A program made the translations under genes and the position numbers. Under the pieces are notes generated by a model. The model had not been told where the DNA came from. It saw nothing but the letters and a program-made list of their open reading frames with translations, and did not search any database. This document shows, one piece after another, positions 43,821-52,594 of a stretch of 64,000 nt of DNA; position 1 is the stretch's first letter, and each line of letters starts with the position of its first letter. Origin of the DNA: CAVYGN01 sp964413265 (GTDB taxonomy: Bacteria; Spirochaetota; Brevinematia; Brevinematales; JAOACQ01); assembly GCA_964413265.1 (NCBI GenBank), contig CAYPRX010000041.1:1-64000 (forward strand), in the 5' to 3' direction.

Positions 43821-43904
43821 GCCGGGGTGGCGGAATTGGCAGACGCGCTAGATTCAGGTTCTAGTAGGTTCACGCCTGTGTGGGTTCAAGTCCCGTCCCC
43901 GGCA
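43821..43904 (+). tRNA. tRNA-Leu (anticodon CAG)
   Basis: Acceptor GCCGGGG pairs with CCCCGGC plus discriminator A. The anticodon stem CTAGA/TCTAG encloses loop TTCAGGT (anticodon CAG). The long variable arm and T-arm (GGGTTCAAGTCCC) fit class II tRNA-Leu. CCA is not encoded. Confidence 0.95.
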
Positions 43905-43923
43905 GTATTTTAGGAGAAAATTA

Positions 43924-44646
43924 ATGTCCGGTTACCGGACCTTGTTTCTGGCTGCTGCTGTGCTGGTGGTCATTTCTGCGGTAGAAGCTTCCGCTAAGAA
44001 AATAACTGTATTTACTGCCAACGATATAATACATATAATAAGGGAAAAGATTACCCAGATAAGGACCTTCTCAGGTACTTTTACCTATTCATTTAACAAC
44101 AAAACATATGGCGGCGTGATTCAATATAAAGCCCCCGACAAATTTTTAATGTCTTTCTACGGAAGATCACCCTCAGGGACCAGTGTGGACACTGGCCAGA
44201 AATTCATATCGGATGGTAAAAATCTATGGCTTGTTTTCAAGGATCAGAACATAGCTATTAGTGAGACCCTTGAAAGGGATAAAAAGACCCCTCTTATCGG
44301 CTGGAATATCGATAGACTTTTAAAAGAATACGTTCCGACCCTGCCGGCGACAAACTACCTGGTAAGTTATAAGAATGAGGAATGCTACAAGATCAAGTTC
44401 ATTCCTAAAAGCAACACAGCAGGATTCAAGTATATATATATGATAGCCGGAAAGGAAGGCGAGATCCTAAAGGTTGAAGCCCAGAATCAATTGGGAAACA
44501 CAGTTGAACTGGGTATTACCTATAATCCCGCAAGCATCAATCAGCCGGTTTCTGATGATAATTTCGACTATAAGCCGGATGAAAGCACTCAGCAATATGA
44601 AAATATTCTCCTTCCGAATAATGAAGAGACTCAGCAAAACGAATAA
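43924..44646 (+). CDS. LolA-like outer-membrane lipoprotein carrier
   Basis: A 240-residue protein with a signal peptide (about 1-24, LAAAVLVVISAVEASA) and a LolA-type half-barrel: KITQIRTFSGTFTYSF, GGVIQYKAPDKFLMSFYG, KFISDGKNLWLVFKDQNIAI, then alternating strands. LolA carries lipoproteins across the periplasm. Sequence identity is low in this family, so the exact cargo is uncertain; several lipoproteins are encoded here. It begins 19 bases after tRNA-Leu and precedes a lipoprotein gene. The C-terminal tail is Gln/Asn-rich and likely disordered. Confidence 0.8.
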   Translation: MSGYRTLFLAAAVLVVISAVEASAKKITVFTANDIIHIIREKITQIRTFSGTFTYSFNNKTYGGVIQYKAPDKFLMSFYGRSPSGTSVDTGQKFISDGKNLWLVFKDQNIAISETLERDKKTPLIGWNIDRLLKEYVPTLPATNYLVSYKNEECYKIKFIPKSNTAGFKYIYMIAGKEGEILKVEAQNQLGNTVELGITYNPASINQPVSDDNFDYKPDESTQQYENILLPNNEETQQNE

Positions 44647-44679
44647 AGCCTGTACATAAGGCCTTTAAAGGAGAGATTA

Positions 44680-45468
44680 ATGAATAAGTTGATAACCTGC
44701 CTGATCATTGCCGTCCTTGCAGTCGGGTGTTCAGTAACAACTGAAAAATACAGGTATAAATTGAGATTCGACAGGTTTTATTTTTTACTTAACAATGAAG
44801 AAAAGGAATATTTTGCAACGGGAGAACTGGATAAAGTCGCCTCATCATTAAGCCTGCGTCTTCAGAATGATAAGAATCTGAAAGAGAAGTGGAGAGATGT
44901 CCAGTTTTATGAGGCTATAGCAACTTTCGATCCGTACCAGACAGCGCATTTTTTCAGGGATGAGATCTTAAAAGAATTGAACAGGGACAATTATTATACA
45001 TTTATGAGAATGCTTGATGCAAAAACTCAAATGGAATTCGCCTTGAATACCAACTTCATGGTTTCTTACGGAAATATGTACAAAACAAACGTATTTTTTA
45101 AAAGCCTGGTAGATTCTCTTAAAACAGAATACCGTCTTTATGGATTTTCCGACGAAGAGGTTTATTTATTTCTAAGACATATAATATTCACAGAAACATC
45201 TGAAAAAGACATATTCTATTCCCTTCTCAAGCTTTTAAAAGGATGCGGTGCTATTGCTGATTTTAAGGCTGGGAATATTCAGGCCGCTTCTCAAAAAATG
45301 ACCGCCGACATTCAGAACAATCAGGCTTCTGCCTTGCTCTTCGATACCATAAGGAGGACAAGCGGGTTAACAGCTCTATCCATCCATGACCTTCTACAGG
45401 TTTACAGTTCCGTAGTGATGAAAGAAATGGATCCCTACGCGCTTTCGCACACCCTTGCAAAATTTTAA
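44680..45468 (+). CDS. Putative lipoprotein of unknown function
   Basis: A 262-residue protein. The N-terminus MNKLITCLIIAVLAVGC is a lipoprotein signal with acylation at C17; the -3 residue is Ala, a relaxed lipobox of the kind common in spirochaetes. The mature part is mostly helical and charged (NNEEKEYFATGELDKVASSLSLRLQ), perhaps TPR-like, with no recognised motif. It follows the LolA-like gene and precedes rsfS on the same strand, so the three may be one transcript. Confidence 0.7.
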   Translation: MNKLITCLIIAVLAVGCSVTTEKYRYKLRFDRFYFLLNNEEKEYFATGELDKVASSLSLRLQNDKNLKEKWRDVQFYEAIATFDPYQTAHFFRDEILKELNRDNYYTFMRMLDAKTQMEFALNTNFMVSYGNMYKTNVFFKSLVDSLKTEYRLYGFSDEEVYLFLRHIIFTETSEKDIFYSLLKLLKGCGAIADFKAGNIQAASQKMTADIQNNQASALLFDTIRRTSGLTALSIHDLLQVYSSVVMKEMDPYALSHTLAKF

Positions 45469-45479
45469 CGGGGCATTTG

Positions 45480-45833
45480 ATGGATCTTATCGAAGGAATA
45501 TTAAAGGAACTGGCCCGATTGAAACTTCGTGATATTAAAGCATACGATCCCAACGGTAAATCAATTCTGGCGGATTATTTTTTTCTATCAACTGCCGATA
45601 GCATAATACAGCTTGAGGCTGTCAGAAATAATCTCATCCGTTACATGAAAAATAATAAAATCAGCCTGAAGAACGGCATGGAAGAATGGCATGGAGGGTG
45701 GTGCCTTCTTGATTTCGGTGAAATAATAATTCACATATTCCTGGAAGAGAGGCGGAGTTTTTATCAGATAGACCGCCTGATGGAAAGCTCGGAATATACA
45801 CTTATGGAAACCGCTTCCCTTACTGCTGGTTGA
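45480..45833 (+). CDS. rsfS: Ribosomal silencing factor RsfS
   Basis: Binds L14 of the 50S subunit and blocks subunit joining in poor conditions. The 117 residues contain the family core DIKAYDPNGKSILADYFFLSTADS and HGGWCLLDFGEIIIHIFLEERRSFYQIDRL. The usual W-V-L-D is WCLLD. The ATG at 45480 is preferred over a TTG three bases earlier, with GGGG upstream. The last 14 bases overlap the glnD end tail-to-tail. Confidence 0.93.
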   Translation: MDLIEGILKELARLKLRDIKAYDPNGKSILADYFFLSTADSIIQLEAVRNNLIRYMKNNKISLKNGMEEWHGGWCLLDFGEIIIHIFLEERRSFYQIDRLMESSEYTLMETASLTAG

Positions 45834-48453
45834 GAATCTGGATTAATTCTTCTCTTATCCTGTTTATTTCATCATCCTTCAGACGTTCACCAGTTTTAAG
45901 CTCGAAGATATCATGAACATACCAGCCCATAGTATCTATATGGGCGCTCTGAATTTCGATTCCGTTTTTCGATATATAACCGGCTGTGTCAAACAGGAGT
46001 GCCGGTCTGTCCATCCCTGAAATCTCCAGTGTACAGGCACCGCCGCCCCTGTTTTCAAGCAGGATATCCGGTTTTCTGGAAAAAACTGCGGGTGACTTTT
46101 TTATCTTTTTTTTCATAGACTCGATCGCCTGTTCAAGTCCCGGTGCGTTAAACTGATAGGTCCCGAGAAGTTTCTCAAGGTCCTTGGTCCAGATATTCAA
46201 TTCATCTTTCATATTTTCCATGTAATCAATCCCGAAAATCCTGGTTACAGTGAATTCATCCACCGCAACATCCTTATAGGTTCGAACTTCCGCTCTTACT
46301 ATGTCAGCTCCATTAAGGGTCAGGATGCCGCAGAAATAGGAGAACAGGCCTTTCCTGTCAGATGAGAACATTTTAACCTTAAAATAATCATTATAACTCC
46401 TGACTTTAATCCGAATTTCCGCTTCTTTCATGGAATTTAAAATGGAATAATCATCGTGTATCTCACTTTCCTGGTTTTGAGCCGTATAAGAGGGCCCCAT
46501 TTCCCTGATAAAAGATCCGAATTCGCCTGATGAGTCCGGACTTCTAACGATGTTTTCAGTGCGCATCAATTTCCGGCTTAAATATGGTATTAAATTCCTG
46601 TACAAAAGTGTAAGCAGTTCAGCCATATAGCTTTTAAAATTTTCAGGTTTTGTTGCATAGATATCGCAATAAGTTAATATATAAAGGGCATCAAAATATT
46701 CTTTTGGAAAAGGGGTCAGTATAAATCTCCCGGCGAGATCCCTGAGCATCGTTTTGTCGGCTATATTGCTTCTCCTTATCAGATTGGAAAGAAGAAGATG
46801 ATTATCTATAAGAAAGAGGATCAGTTCGCGCGCCATGGAAGTTATCGGCAAAATTTTGAATAGTTTGTCGGCCATTTCTACCCCATTTTTTGAATGATCA
46901 CCTTCATAAGCTTTTCCGATGTCATGAAGCAGCAGCGCCAGTCTTATGATCCAGATATTTTTTTTATAGTAAAAACCCACTTCAGAGAAATGCGAGAATT
47001 TAATCCTGTTTTTAGCATCCGGCAGGATTCCCTGCAATTTCAGCGCAGTAAAAGCGCGTACTGACTCAAATGCATGCTCATCGACTGTAAATTGATGGTA
47101 TGGGTTATAAATGATTAGATGCCATATCTTCTTAAAAGGCGGAATATATTCATAAAGAAGTCCCGAATATTTCATGACAATAATGGCAGAGGAGGCATTT
47201 TCAAGTGAGAGTATTTTTCTGAAAAGATAAAAAATATTCCTTGATTTTTTATCTTCCTCGCTCATCTTTCTCGCACATTCCCTCAAATAATTGAGCAAGC
47301 TGAATGTAAAAAAACAGCCTTTTTTACAATAGATATACAGGGCCTGGAAAGCGTTTTCGGCTGTAAATCCGGCCCATCCTCTTATGTAGAAACGCTTGTT
47401 AATGATCCGGTAATTCCCCTCAATCGTATTACCCTTTCCCCGTCCCCCTCTCAGACTCTTATAGCTCCTGATAAAGCGGAGATGGAATTCATCGATAATA
47501 AAAAGAAGAGATAAAAATATATCTTCGGATTTACTGTAGTATTTTTTCATTAGTTTTTCAGTCCTTGCCTCCTCTCCACCGGAAGTAAAAAACAGCCCTG
47601 AAAGTGAAAACTGGTCATTCATAAGCAGCCGGTCATTTTTTCGTCCGCTTTCAATGTGAAGGGCGCAGCGTATGAATAAAAGAAAATCATAAGCAACATA
47701 TGTCTTTTTATAATAAATCTTAGGAAGTATCAATTTTAAACCGGCAAGTCCTTTGTTCATGGTAAAGGTGAAATTCAGCCATTCCATAAGGTGAACGCTT
47801 CTTAAACCGCCGATACTTTTTTTAATATCGGGCTCTTTTAAAAGTATTTTATTGGCCGGGTCACCGATCAGTGAATTGAGCTGTTCCATCTGTGACTTAA
47901 GATAGCTGACCCTGAACGAACCGATGAGTTTACTCGTTGCCGTTTCCATACTGCTGTAGAGATTTAAATCACCTTTTATAAACCGGGCTTCGAACAGGCT
48001 TGTCAGAAATTCTATATCCTCCCTTGCGTGCTCAATCAGATTATCAATGGTCCTCACACTATATCCGATATGGTAGCCGCAGTCCCACAGGTTTGTGACA
48101 AATTTGTGCACAAAATTTTCAACCGGAGCCCTGTCCTTATGAAGGATGAGAAGATCGATATCCGAATAAGGAGAAAGTTCACCTCTTCCATATCCGCCTA
48201 CGGCAGCGACCGTAATCCCTTCAGGGATTCCTCCCGAATATTCTATAATCATTCCCAGGATACTATCCCTGAAAACAGAAAGTTCATTTGATGTCCCGAT
48301 GCCTTTTCCTAAAGACCAGCCGGCCAGAACTTCCTCTTTCAGTGATGCAAGAATGGATTTTTCAATTTTCTTTACAGTCTCAATAAAAGCCAGCCGGCCG
48401 GCCTTGAGAGGTATTCCGCTTATCTCATTAAATAAAGAATCTTTATAGCTCAT
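45820..48453 (-). CDS. glnD: Bifunctional uridylyltransferase/uridylyl-removing enzyme
   Basis: Nitrogen sensor that adds UMP to PII when glutamine is low and removes it when high. The 877 residues hold the nucleotidyltransferase motif GGYGRGELSPYSDIDLLILH (about 86-105), a central helical region, an HD domain (LLLHDIGKAYEGDHS, near 516) and two ACT domains (about 690-760 and 800-870: KVKMFSSDRKGLFSYFCGIL and LEISGMDRPALLFDTAGYI). Targets are the PII proteins encoded at 48552 and 50750. It is separated from glnB by a terminator. Confidence 0.95.
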   Translation of the reverse strand: MSYKDSLFNEISGIPLKAGRLAFIETVKKIEKSILASLKEEVLAGWSLGKGIGTSNELSVFRDSILGMIIEYSGGIPEGITVAAVGGYGRGELSPYSDIDLLILHKDRAPVENFVHKFVTNLWDCGYHIGYSVRTIDNLIEHAREDIEFLTSLFEARFIKGDLNLYSSMETATSKLIGSFRVSYLKSQMEQLNSLIGDPANKILLKEPDIKKSIGGLRSVHLMEWLNFTFTMNKGLAGLKLILPKIYYKKTYVAYDFLLFIRCALHIESGRKNDRLLMNDQFSLSGLFFTSGGEEARTEKLMKKYYSKSEDIFLSLLFIIDEFHLRFIRSYKSLRGGRGKGNTIEGNYRIINKRFYIRGWAGFTAENAFQALYIYCKKGCFFTFSLLNYLRECARKMSEEDKKSRNIFYLFRKILSLENASSAIIVMKYSGLLYEYIPPFKKIWHLIIYNPYHQFTVDEHAFESVRAFTALKLQGILPDAKNRIKFSHFSEVGFYYKKNIWIIRLALLLHDIGKAYEGDHSKNGVEMADKLFKILPITSMARELILFLIDNHLLLSNLIRRSNIADKTMLRDLAGRFILTPFPKEYFDALYILTYCDIYATKPENFKSYMAELLTLLYRNLIPYLSRKLMRTENIVRSPDSSGEFGSFIREMGPSYTAQNQESEIHDDYSILNSMKEAEIRIKVRSYNDYFKVKMFSSDRKGLFSYFCGILTLNGADIVRAEVRTYKDVAVDEFTVTRIFGIDYMENMKDELNIWTKDLEKLLGTYQFNAPGLEQAIESMKKKIKKSPAVFSRKPDILLENRGGGACTLEISGMDRPALLFDTAGYISKNGIEIQSAHIDTMGWYVHDIFELKTGERLKDDEINRIREELIQILNQQ

Positions 48454-48496
48454 CCGAACATTCTCTCTTTAAAAAGGCGCACCGTCATGGGCGCAT

Positions 48497-48533
48497 AATT
48501 AAAACAGCCCCGCCCTTTTCAAAGGGCAGGGTT
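48497..48533 (-). terminator. Terminator of the amtB-glnB transcript
   Basis: On the minus strand the hairpin CCCTGCCCTT...AAGGGCGGGG has a ten-pair stem with one T-G wobble and is followed by a T-rich run. It ends the amtB-glnB transcript before glnD. Confidence 0.75.
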
Positions 48534-48551
48534 AAAAATGGTTTCTGCAAA

Positions 48552-48890
48552 TTATATGGCGACTTCTCCCCTTTCCTTTGTCCTTACCCTGATGACATCC
48601 TCAACATCAGTAATGAAGATCTTTCCGTCCCCGATCTGGTCTGTAGCTGCTGTTGCAATAATAGCATCAATGATCTTCTCAACGGTATTATCCATTGTTA
48701 CTATCTCGATTTTGATCTTGGGTATGAATTTAATTTCATATTCTCTTCCCCGGAAAAGCTCCTTCATGCCTTTCTGCCTTCCATGGCCCTGAACCTCGGT
48801 GTAATTTAAGCCCGAGTATCCGAGTTCGGAAAGCTTTTCAACAACAGCTTCCAGCTTATCAGGCCTGATTATCGCTTCGATTTTTTTCAT
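48552..48890 (-). CDS. glnB: Nitrogen regulatory protein PII
   Basis: A 112-residue PII signal protein that binds ATP/ADP and 2-oxoglutarate. The T-loop holds the uridylylation site Y51 (RGREYEIKFIPK), and the C-terminal block IGDGKIFITDVEDVIRVRTKERGE is intact. It lies 15 bases after amtB on the same strand, so it may be the GlnK-type partner that blocks the ammonium channel. The usual gene order is glnK-amtB; here it is reversed. Confidence 0.95.
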   Translation of the reverse strand: MKKIEAIIRPDKLEAVVEKLSELGYSGLNYTEVQGHGRQKGMKELFRGREYEIKFIPKIKIEIVTMDNTVEKIIDAIIATAATDQIGDGKIFITDVEDVIRVRTKERGEVAI

Positions 48891-48905
48891 ATTATCCTCC
48901 GAACC

Positions 48906-50312
48906 TTATTTAGCCGATTCAACTTGTTCCCCATGCTGGGAAATATCCAGACCTTCAGCCTCTTCTTTCTCGGTAACGCGCAGTCTGCCTGCGGTGATCA
49001 GATTTGCAAGGAAAAGGCAGATCAGCGTACCCACAATCGCTATGCACCATGCAATACCGATGGACATAAGCTGTATCAGGACCTGGCCGGGATTTCCGTC
49101 TATTAGGCCTTTCCCGCCTGGATTTACAGCAGAAACTGCAAAAAGACCGGTTGCAAAAGCACCCCAGGTACCGCCGAGTCCATGCACGCTGAAGACGTCA
49201 AGAGCATCATCATATTTAAATATCTTACGGAATACAGCCATAAATGTAAAGGAAATCAGGCTGACAACCATGCCTATCACGAGTGCACCGCCAAGGTTCA
49301 CAAAACCCGAAGCAGGCGTTATGGCAACCAGGCCGGCGACTGCGCCGGTGCTTGCGCCGACAACGCTTGGTTTTTTCATGAAAATCCATTCAAGTATCAT
49401 CCATGTAAGAGCAGCCATCGCTGTAGCTGTATGTGTGACCAGAAAAGCGCTGGAAGCCAGACCATTTGCGGCTACAGCGCTCCCGGCATTAAATCCGAAC
49501 CAGCCTACCCAGAGGAGAGTAGCACCAATGAACACATATGCAATGTTTGAAGGGGGTGAAATGGGATTTTTCCTGAACCCCGCTCTGGGACCCAGCACGA
49601 TACAGGCAACAAGCGCCGATACTCCGGAAGAAGCGTGAACAACAAGCCCCCCTGCAAAATCGAGAGCGCCTTTCTGTGCGAGAAATCCTTCAGGATTCCA
49701 TACGATATGAGCGATGGGCGTGTAAACAAGGAATGACCACAGGATCAGGAATACAAACCATCCTGCAAAACTCATTCTCTCGGCTATAGCCCCTGATACC
49801 AGGGCCACCGTTATGATAGCGAACATAAGCTGGAACATCGAGTATGCATTTTCAGGAACGGTCGGGGCATTAAAGTTAACCGTATTAACGCCTATACCGC
49901 TAAGAAATGCAGATTTAAGGGAGCCTACCCATTGCAGAACACCCTTCACAGCTGCTACACCGTCAATTGTTTTTTTTGTAAGTGAACCGTCGGTATTAAA
50001 CTCCAGAGGAGTCGATACATTGAAGATCAGACTGTACTCGCAGACTACCCATAAAATACTTACGACAATCGCGCAGGCAAAGCTGTAATAGATGACGGAT
50101 AAAATGTTCTTTTTTCTGACAAGTCCGCCATAGAAAAGCGCCAGAGCAGGAATTGTCATAAGCAGCACAAGAGCGGATGACGTTAAAAGCCATGCGGTAT
50201 CTCCTGAATTTATTACCGGTCCAGGCTTAGCACTCTCCGCGAAAAGCCCGGCTGCCGGCAGGAAACCCATTGACGCCAATCCGACCCAGAATTTCATTTT
50301 CGATATTTTCAT
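48906..50312 (-). CDS. amtB: Ammonium transporter
   Basis: AmtB-type ammonium channel, 468 residues, with an N-terminal signal-like segment (cleaved near FAESAKPGPV) and eleven transmembrane helices. Motifs are DTAWLLTSSALVLLMTIPALALFYGGLVRKKN, FAGGLVVHASSGVSALV (His of the pore twin), NAGSAVAANGLA and DDALDVFSVHGLGGTWGAFATG (second His). ATG 50312 has AGGAGG. A sigma-54 promoter lies about 34 bases upstream. Confidence 0.97.
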   Translation of the reverse strand: MKISKMKFWVGLASMGFLPAAGLFAESAKPGPVINSGDTAWLLTSSALVLLMTIPALALFYGGLVRKKNILSVIYYSFACAIVVSILWVVCEYSLIFNVSTPLEFNTDGSLTKKTIDGVAAVKGVLQWVGSLKSAFLSGIGVNTVNFNAPTVPENAYSMFQLMFAIITVALVSGAIAERMSFAGWFVFLILWSFLVYTPIAHIVWNPEGFLAQKGALDFAGGLVVHASSGVSALVACIVLGPRAGFRKNPISPPSNIAYVFIGATLLWVGWFGFNAGSAVAANGLASSAFLVTHTATAMAALTWMILEWIFMKKPSVVGASTGAVAGLVAITPASGFVNLGGALVIGMVVSLISFTFMAVFRKIFKYDDALDVFSVHGLGGTWGAFATGLFAVSAVNPGGKGLIDGNPGQVLIQLMSIGIAWCIAIVGTLICLFLANLITAGRLRVTEKEEAEGLDISQHGEQVESAK

Positions 50313-50345
50313 AATACCTCCTATCAGAAATCAATAAGCATAATT

Positions 50346-50361
50346 TGCAAATATAATGCCA
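50346..50361 (-). promoter_or_regulatory. Sigma-54 promoter of amtB
   Basis: On the minus strand TGGCA-N6-TTGCA (TGGCATTATATTTGCA), with ten bases between GG (-24) and GC (-12). About 34 bases from the -12 GC to the amtB ATG. Confidence 0.75.
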
Positions 50362-50697
50362 AATTGCAATAAATTGTAAGGAAGAATTTAATTATACTGC
50401 CTGGTTAATTTATGCAAGCTTTATAGGATAATAACGGAAAATTGATTTTCACCAAGGATCAAAAAATGGATTCAATTTATGATTAAAAATCATGCATAAA
50501 TATATATTATGGATAATAAATAATCTATTTAAATATTATGATTAATTAATAAGCGTATTTTTATTATTAGCATGATAAATAGCCCAATTTAATAAAATAT
50601 GTATATAATATAATCATATTTAATCTTTTTTTTATTTATTTTAATTAAATGCAGTACATATAATTATCACTATAATTGATTAAATTTTAAATAGCTC

Positions 50698-50713
50698 TGG
50701 CATAATTTTTGCA
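50698..50713 (+). promoter_or_regulatory. Sigma-54 promoter of the second PII gene
   Basis: Plus-strand TGGCATAATTTTTGCA, with exactly ten bases between GG and GC. It lies 36 bases before the ATG at 50750. Confidence 0.75.
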
Positions 50714-50749
50714 AATAAAGTGTCATAATGGCTACAGAGGAGGAACAAT

Positions 50750-51088
50750 ATGAAAAGAATTGAGGCTATAGTCAGACCGGAAAAAGCGGGAGCTATAGTC
50801 ACAGCTCTCGATTCCATAGGACATCCCGGCATTATGATCAGCGAGATAGAAGGCCATGGAAAACAGCATGGCATGGAAGAAAATGTCCGTGGGAAAAAAT
50901 ACATAATAGACCTGATCACAAAGACACGCATTGAGATCATCGTGAAAGATTCAGAAGTGAAAAGGATTGCAGAAGCGATACGGGAAGCAGCTTATACTGG
51001 GGAGATCGGCGATGGTAAGATATTTATCCATCCCGTTGACGACGCAATAAGGGTCAGAACGGATGAGAAAGGCGAAGATGCAATATAG
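50750..51088 (+). CDS. Second PII-family protein
   Basis: A 112-residue PII paralogue with Y51 in RGKKYIIDLITKTRIEI and the C-terminal IGDGKIFIHPVDDAIRVRTDEKGEDAI. Its T-loop differs from the first PII: HGMEENVRGKKY instead of KGMKELFRGREY. ATG 50750 has GAGGAGG. It is divergent from amtB under its own sigma-54-type promoter and ends before a strong hairpin terminator, so it is a single-gene unit. Confidence 0.94.
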   Translation: MKRIEAIVRPEKAGAIVTALDSIGHPGIMISEIEGHGKQHGMEENVRGKKYIIDLITKTRIEIIVKDSEVKRIAEAIREAAYTGEIGDGKIFIHPVDDAIRVRTDEKGEDAI

Positions 51089-51106
51089 TTTAATATCCCG
51101 GATAGT

Positions 51107-51147
51107 ACCCTCCCGATGGTGAAAACTCCATAGGGAGGGTTTTCTTT
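51107..51147 (+). terminator. Terminator of the second PII gene
   Basis: ACCCTCCC (51107-51114) pairs with GGGAGGGT (51133-51140), with an inner ATGG/CCAT pairing, followed by TTTCTTTATT. Confidence 0.85.
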
Positions 51148-51162
51148 ATTATATGGAAATGC

Positions 51163-51191
51163 TTGACATTAAATAAACGTAAATTTAACAT
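51163..51191 (+). promoter_or_regulatory. Promoter of the slipin gene
   Basis: Perfect TTGACA (51163-51168), a 17-bp spacer and TAACAT (51186-51191), about 70 bases before the ATG. Confidence 0.5.
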
Positions 51192-51263
51192 ATAATTACA
51201 TCTCCTGATTAATTAGATTTCATTACTTCTGAATTTGATAAAATAAAAAAGGGAGCTTTATTT

Positions 51264-52010
51264 ATGTTAACCTATATCTACGTTGCAATTTTTCTGATAA
51301 TTGTTCTTTTTCTAGTCATTAAAATCGTGACTGAATATGAAAGGCTTGTTGTTTTCAGGCTGGGGAAATTCTACAAAGTCAAGGGACCCGGTCTTGTCAT
51401 AATAATTCCCGGGATCGACAGACCGGTAAAGGTCGGCTTAAGAACCGTTACCCTGGATGTACCGCCACAGGATGTTATTACTAAAGATAATGTCTCAATC
51501 AGCGTGAATGCCGTTGTTTACTTCCGCATCATTCATCCTGAAAAGGCTATTATTGAAGTGGAGGATTTCATGTTCGCAACATCGCAGATTTCTCAGACAA
51601 CCCTCAGAAGTGTGGTCGGACAATCCGAACTTGATGATCTTTTAGCCCAGAGAGATAAGATCAATGCCAGGCTTCAGGAGATCATCGATCTCTCCACTGA
51701 TCCATGGGGTATCAAGGTTTCAAATGTAGAGGTAAAGGATGTGGTTCTGCCCCAGGAGATGAAACGCGCTATGGCTATGCAGGCCGAGGCAGACAGGGAA
51801 AGAAGGGCAAAAATAATAAAAGCCGATGGAGAGCTGCAGGCTTCACAGAAGCTTCTCGAGGCCGCAAGAGTGATGAGCCAGGAAAAAATCACCATACAGC
51901 TTCGTTATTTACAGACATTGATAGAAATTTCATCAGAAAACGCTACTACTGTGGTATTCCCGCTGCCGATGGACCTCTTTGACGCCTTTCGTAAGAATAA
52001 AGATAAATGA
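51264..52010 (+). CDS. Slipin (SPFH/stomatin-family protein)
   Basis: A 248-residue membrane scaffold protein. One N-terminal transmembrane helix (about 3-21) is followed by the SPFH domain (VTEYERLVVFRLGKFYKVKGPGLVIIIPGID, VPPQDVITKDNVSISVNAVVYFRI) and a coiled-coil tail with VVLPQEMKRAMAMQAEADRERRAKIIKADGE. Stomatin-like proteins assemble into membrane microdomains and often pair with NfeD, but no nfeD gene is adjacent. Single-gene unit with its own promoter. Confidence 0.93.
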   Translation: MLTYIYVAIFLIIVLFLVIKIVTEYERLVVFRLGKFYKVKGPGLVIIIPGIDRPVKVGLRTVTLDVPPQDVITKDNVSISVNAVVYFRIIHPEKAIIEVEDFMFATSQISQTTLRSVVGQSELDDLLAQRDKINARLQEIIDLSTDPWGIKVSNVEVKDVVLPQEMKRAMAMQAEADRERRAKIIKADGELQASQKLLEAARVMSQEKITIQLRYLQTLIEISSENATTVVFPLPMDLFDAFRKNKDK

Positions 52011-52015
52011 AAGAG

Positions 52016-52035
52016 GGCAGGCTCTGCCATATTTT
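52016..52035 (+). terminator. Weak terminator after the slipin gene
   Basis: GGCAG-GCT-CTGCC hairpin followed by ATATTTTA, a few bases after the stop. The T-run is short, so read-through into fliS is possible. Confidence 0.45.
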
Positions 52036-52083
52036 ACAGGTTTGCTCAACAGATAATATTGTTTCATAATTGAGGTGAGCACT

Positions 52084-52111
52084 TAAAGAAATGGTCTTTT
52101 CATGCCGATTT
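52084..52111 (+). promoter_or_regulatory. Candidate sigma-28 (flagellar) promoter of the fliS cluster
   Basis: TAAA (52084-52087), 16 bases, then GCCGATTT (52104-52111); the E. coli FliA consensus is TAAA-N15-GCCGATAA. Six of eight -10 bases match and the spacer is one base long. It lies 55 bases before the fliS ATG. Confidence 0.5.
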
Positions 52112-52165
52112 AGAATAGGAGCAACTTTTTTTTAAAACTGCGAATTTTTTGAAAGCGGGGTCTGC

Positions 52166-52576
52166 ATGGAGGGATATAAAAATTACCGGGAAGTTGAAAT
52201 TGAGACAGCAAGCGGTCTGCGGCTGGTAGTTATGCTCTACGCAGGCGCCATTAAATTTCTTAATATCGCCAAGGAAGGCATTAAAAGCAAGAAACTTGAC
52301 ATCGCAAACAACAATATAATAAAGGCCCAGGATATTATTTCGGAACTGATGACCTCTCTTAATTTCGAGGCGGGAGAAATAGCCCATAATTTGTACAGCC
52401 TGTATCTTTATATGAACAGGCGTCTTCTCGAGAGTAATATCGAGAAGAACTCCGAAATAATAAACGAGGTTCTCAATCTTCTCAACACTTTGAAAGGAGC
52501 ATGGGAAGAATTATTAAAAAAAGAAAGAAATGTTGAGGGATCTCTTAAAAACAACAGCCTGAATATTTCTGGATAA
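52166..52576 (+). CDS. fliS: Flagellar export chaperone FliS
   Basis: A 136-residue four-helix bundle that binds the C-terminus of flagellin before secretion. Family features are ETASGLRLVVMLYAGAIKFLNIAKEGI at the N-terminus, IIKAQDIISELMTSLNFEAGEIAHNLYSLYLYMNRRLLESN, and the final TLKGAWEELL. It is direct evidence for flagella, although flagellin genes are outside the window. The C-terminal 20 residues are extra and charged. ATG 52166 has AAAGCGGGG upstream. Confidence 0.9.
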   Translation: MEGYKNYREVEIETASGLRLVVMLYAGAIKFLNIAKEGIKSKKLDIANNNIIKAQDIISELMTSLNFEAGEIAHNLYSLYLYMNRRLLESNIEKNSEIINEVLNLLNTLKGAWEELLKKERNVEGSLKNNSLNISG

Positions 52577-52594
52577 TAAAAGCGAGGTTCGCCT

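Larger units (their letters stand above)
50313..50749. promoter_or_regulatory. 437-bp divergent AT-rich control region between amtB and the second PII gene
   Basis: No gene is present. It carries a GG-N10-GC element on each strand next to each gene (separate entries) and long A/T runs. A 6-3-6 palindrome, ATGATTAAAAATCAT, lies at 50479-50493, roughly in the middle. The length suits upstream activator binding with DNA looping. Confidence 0.7.

Noticed and set aside
48994..49638. 214-codon open frame opposite amtB
   Set aside because: Antisense to a well-supported transporter gene; Pro/Thr-rich composition typical of shadows of membrane proteins.
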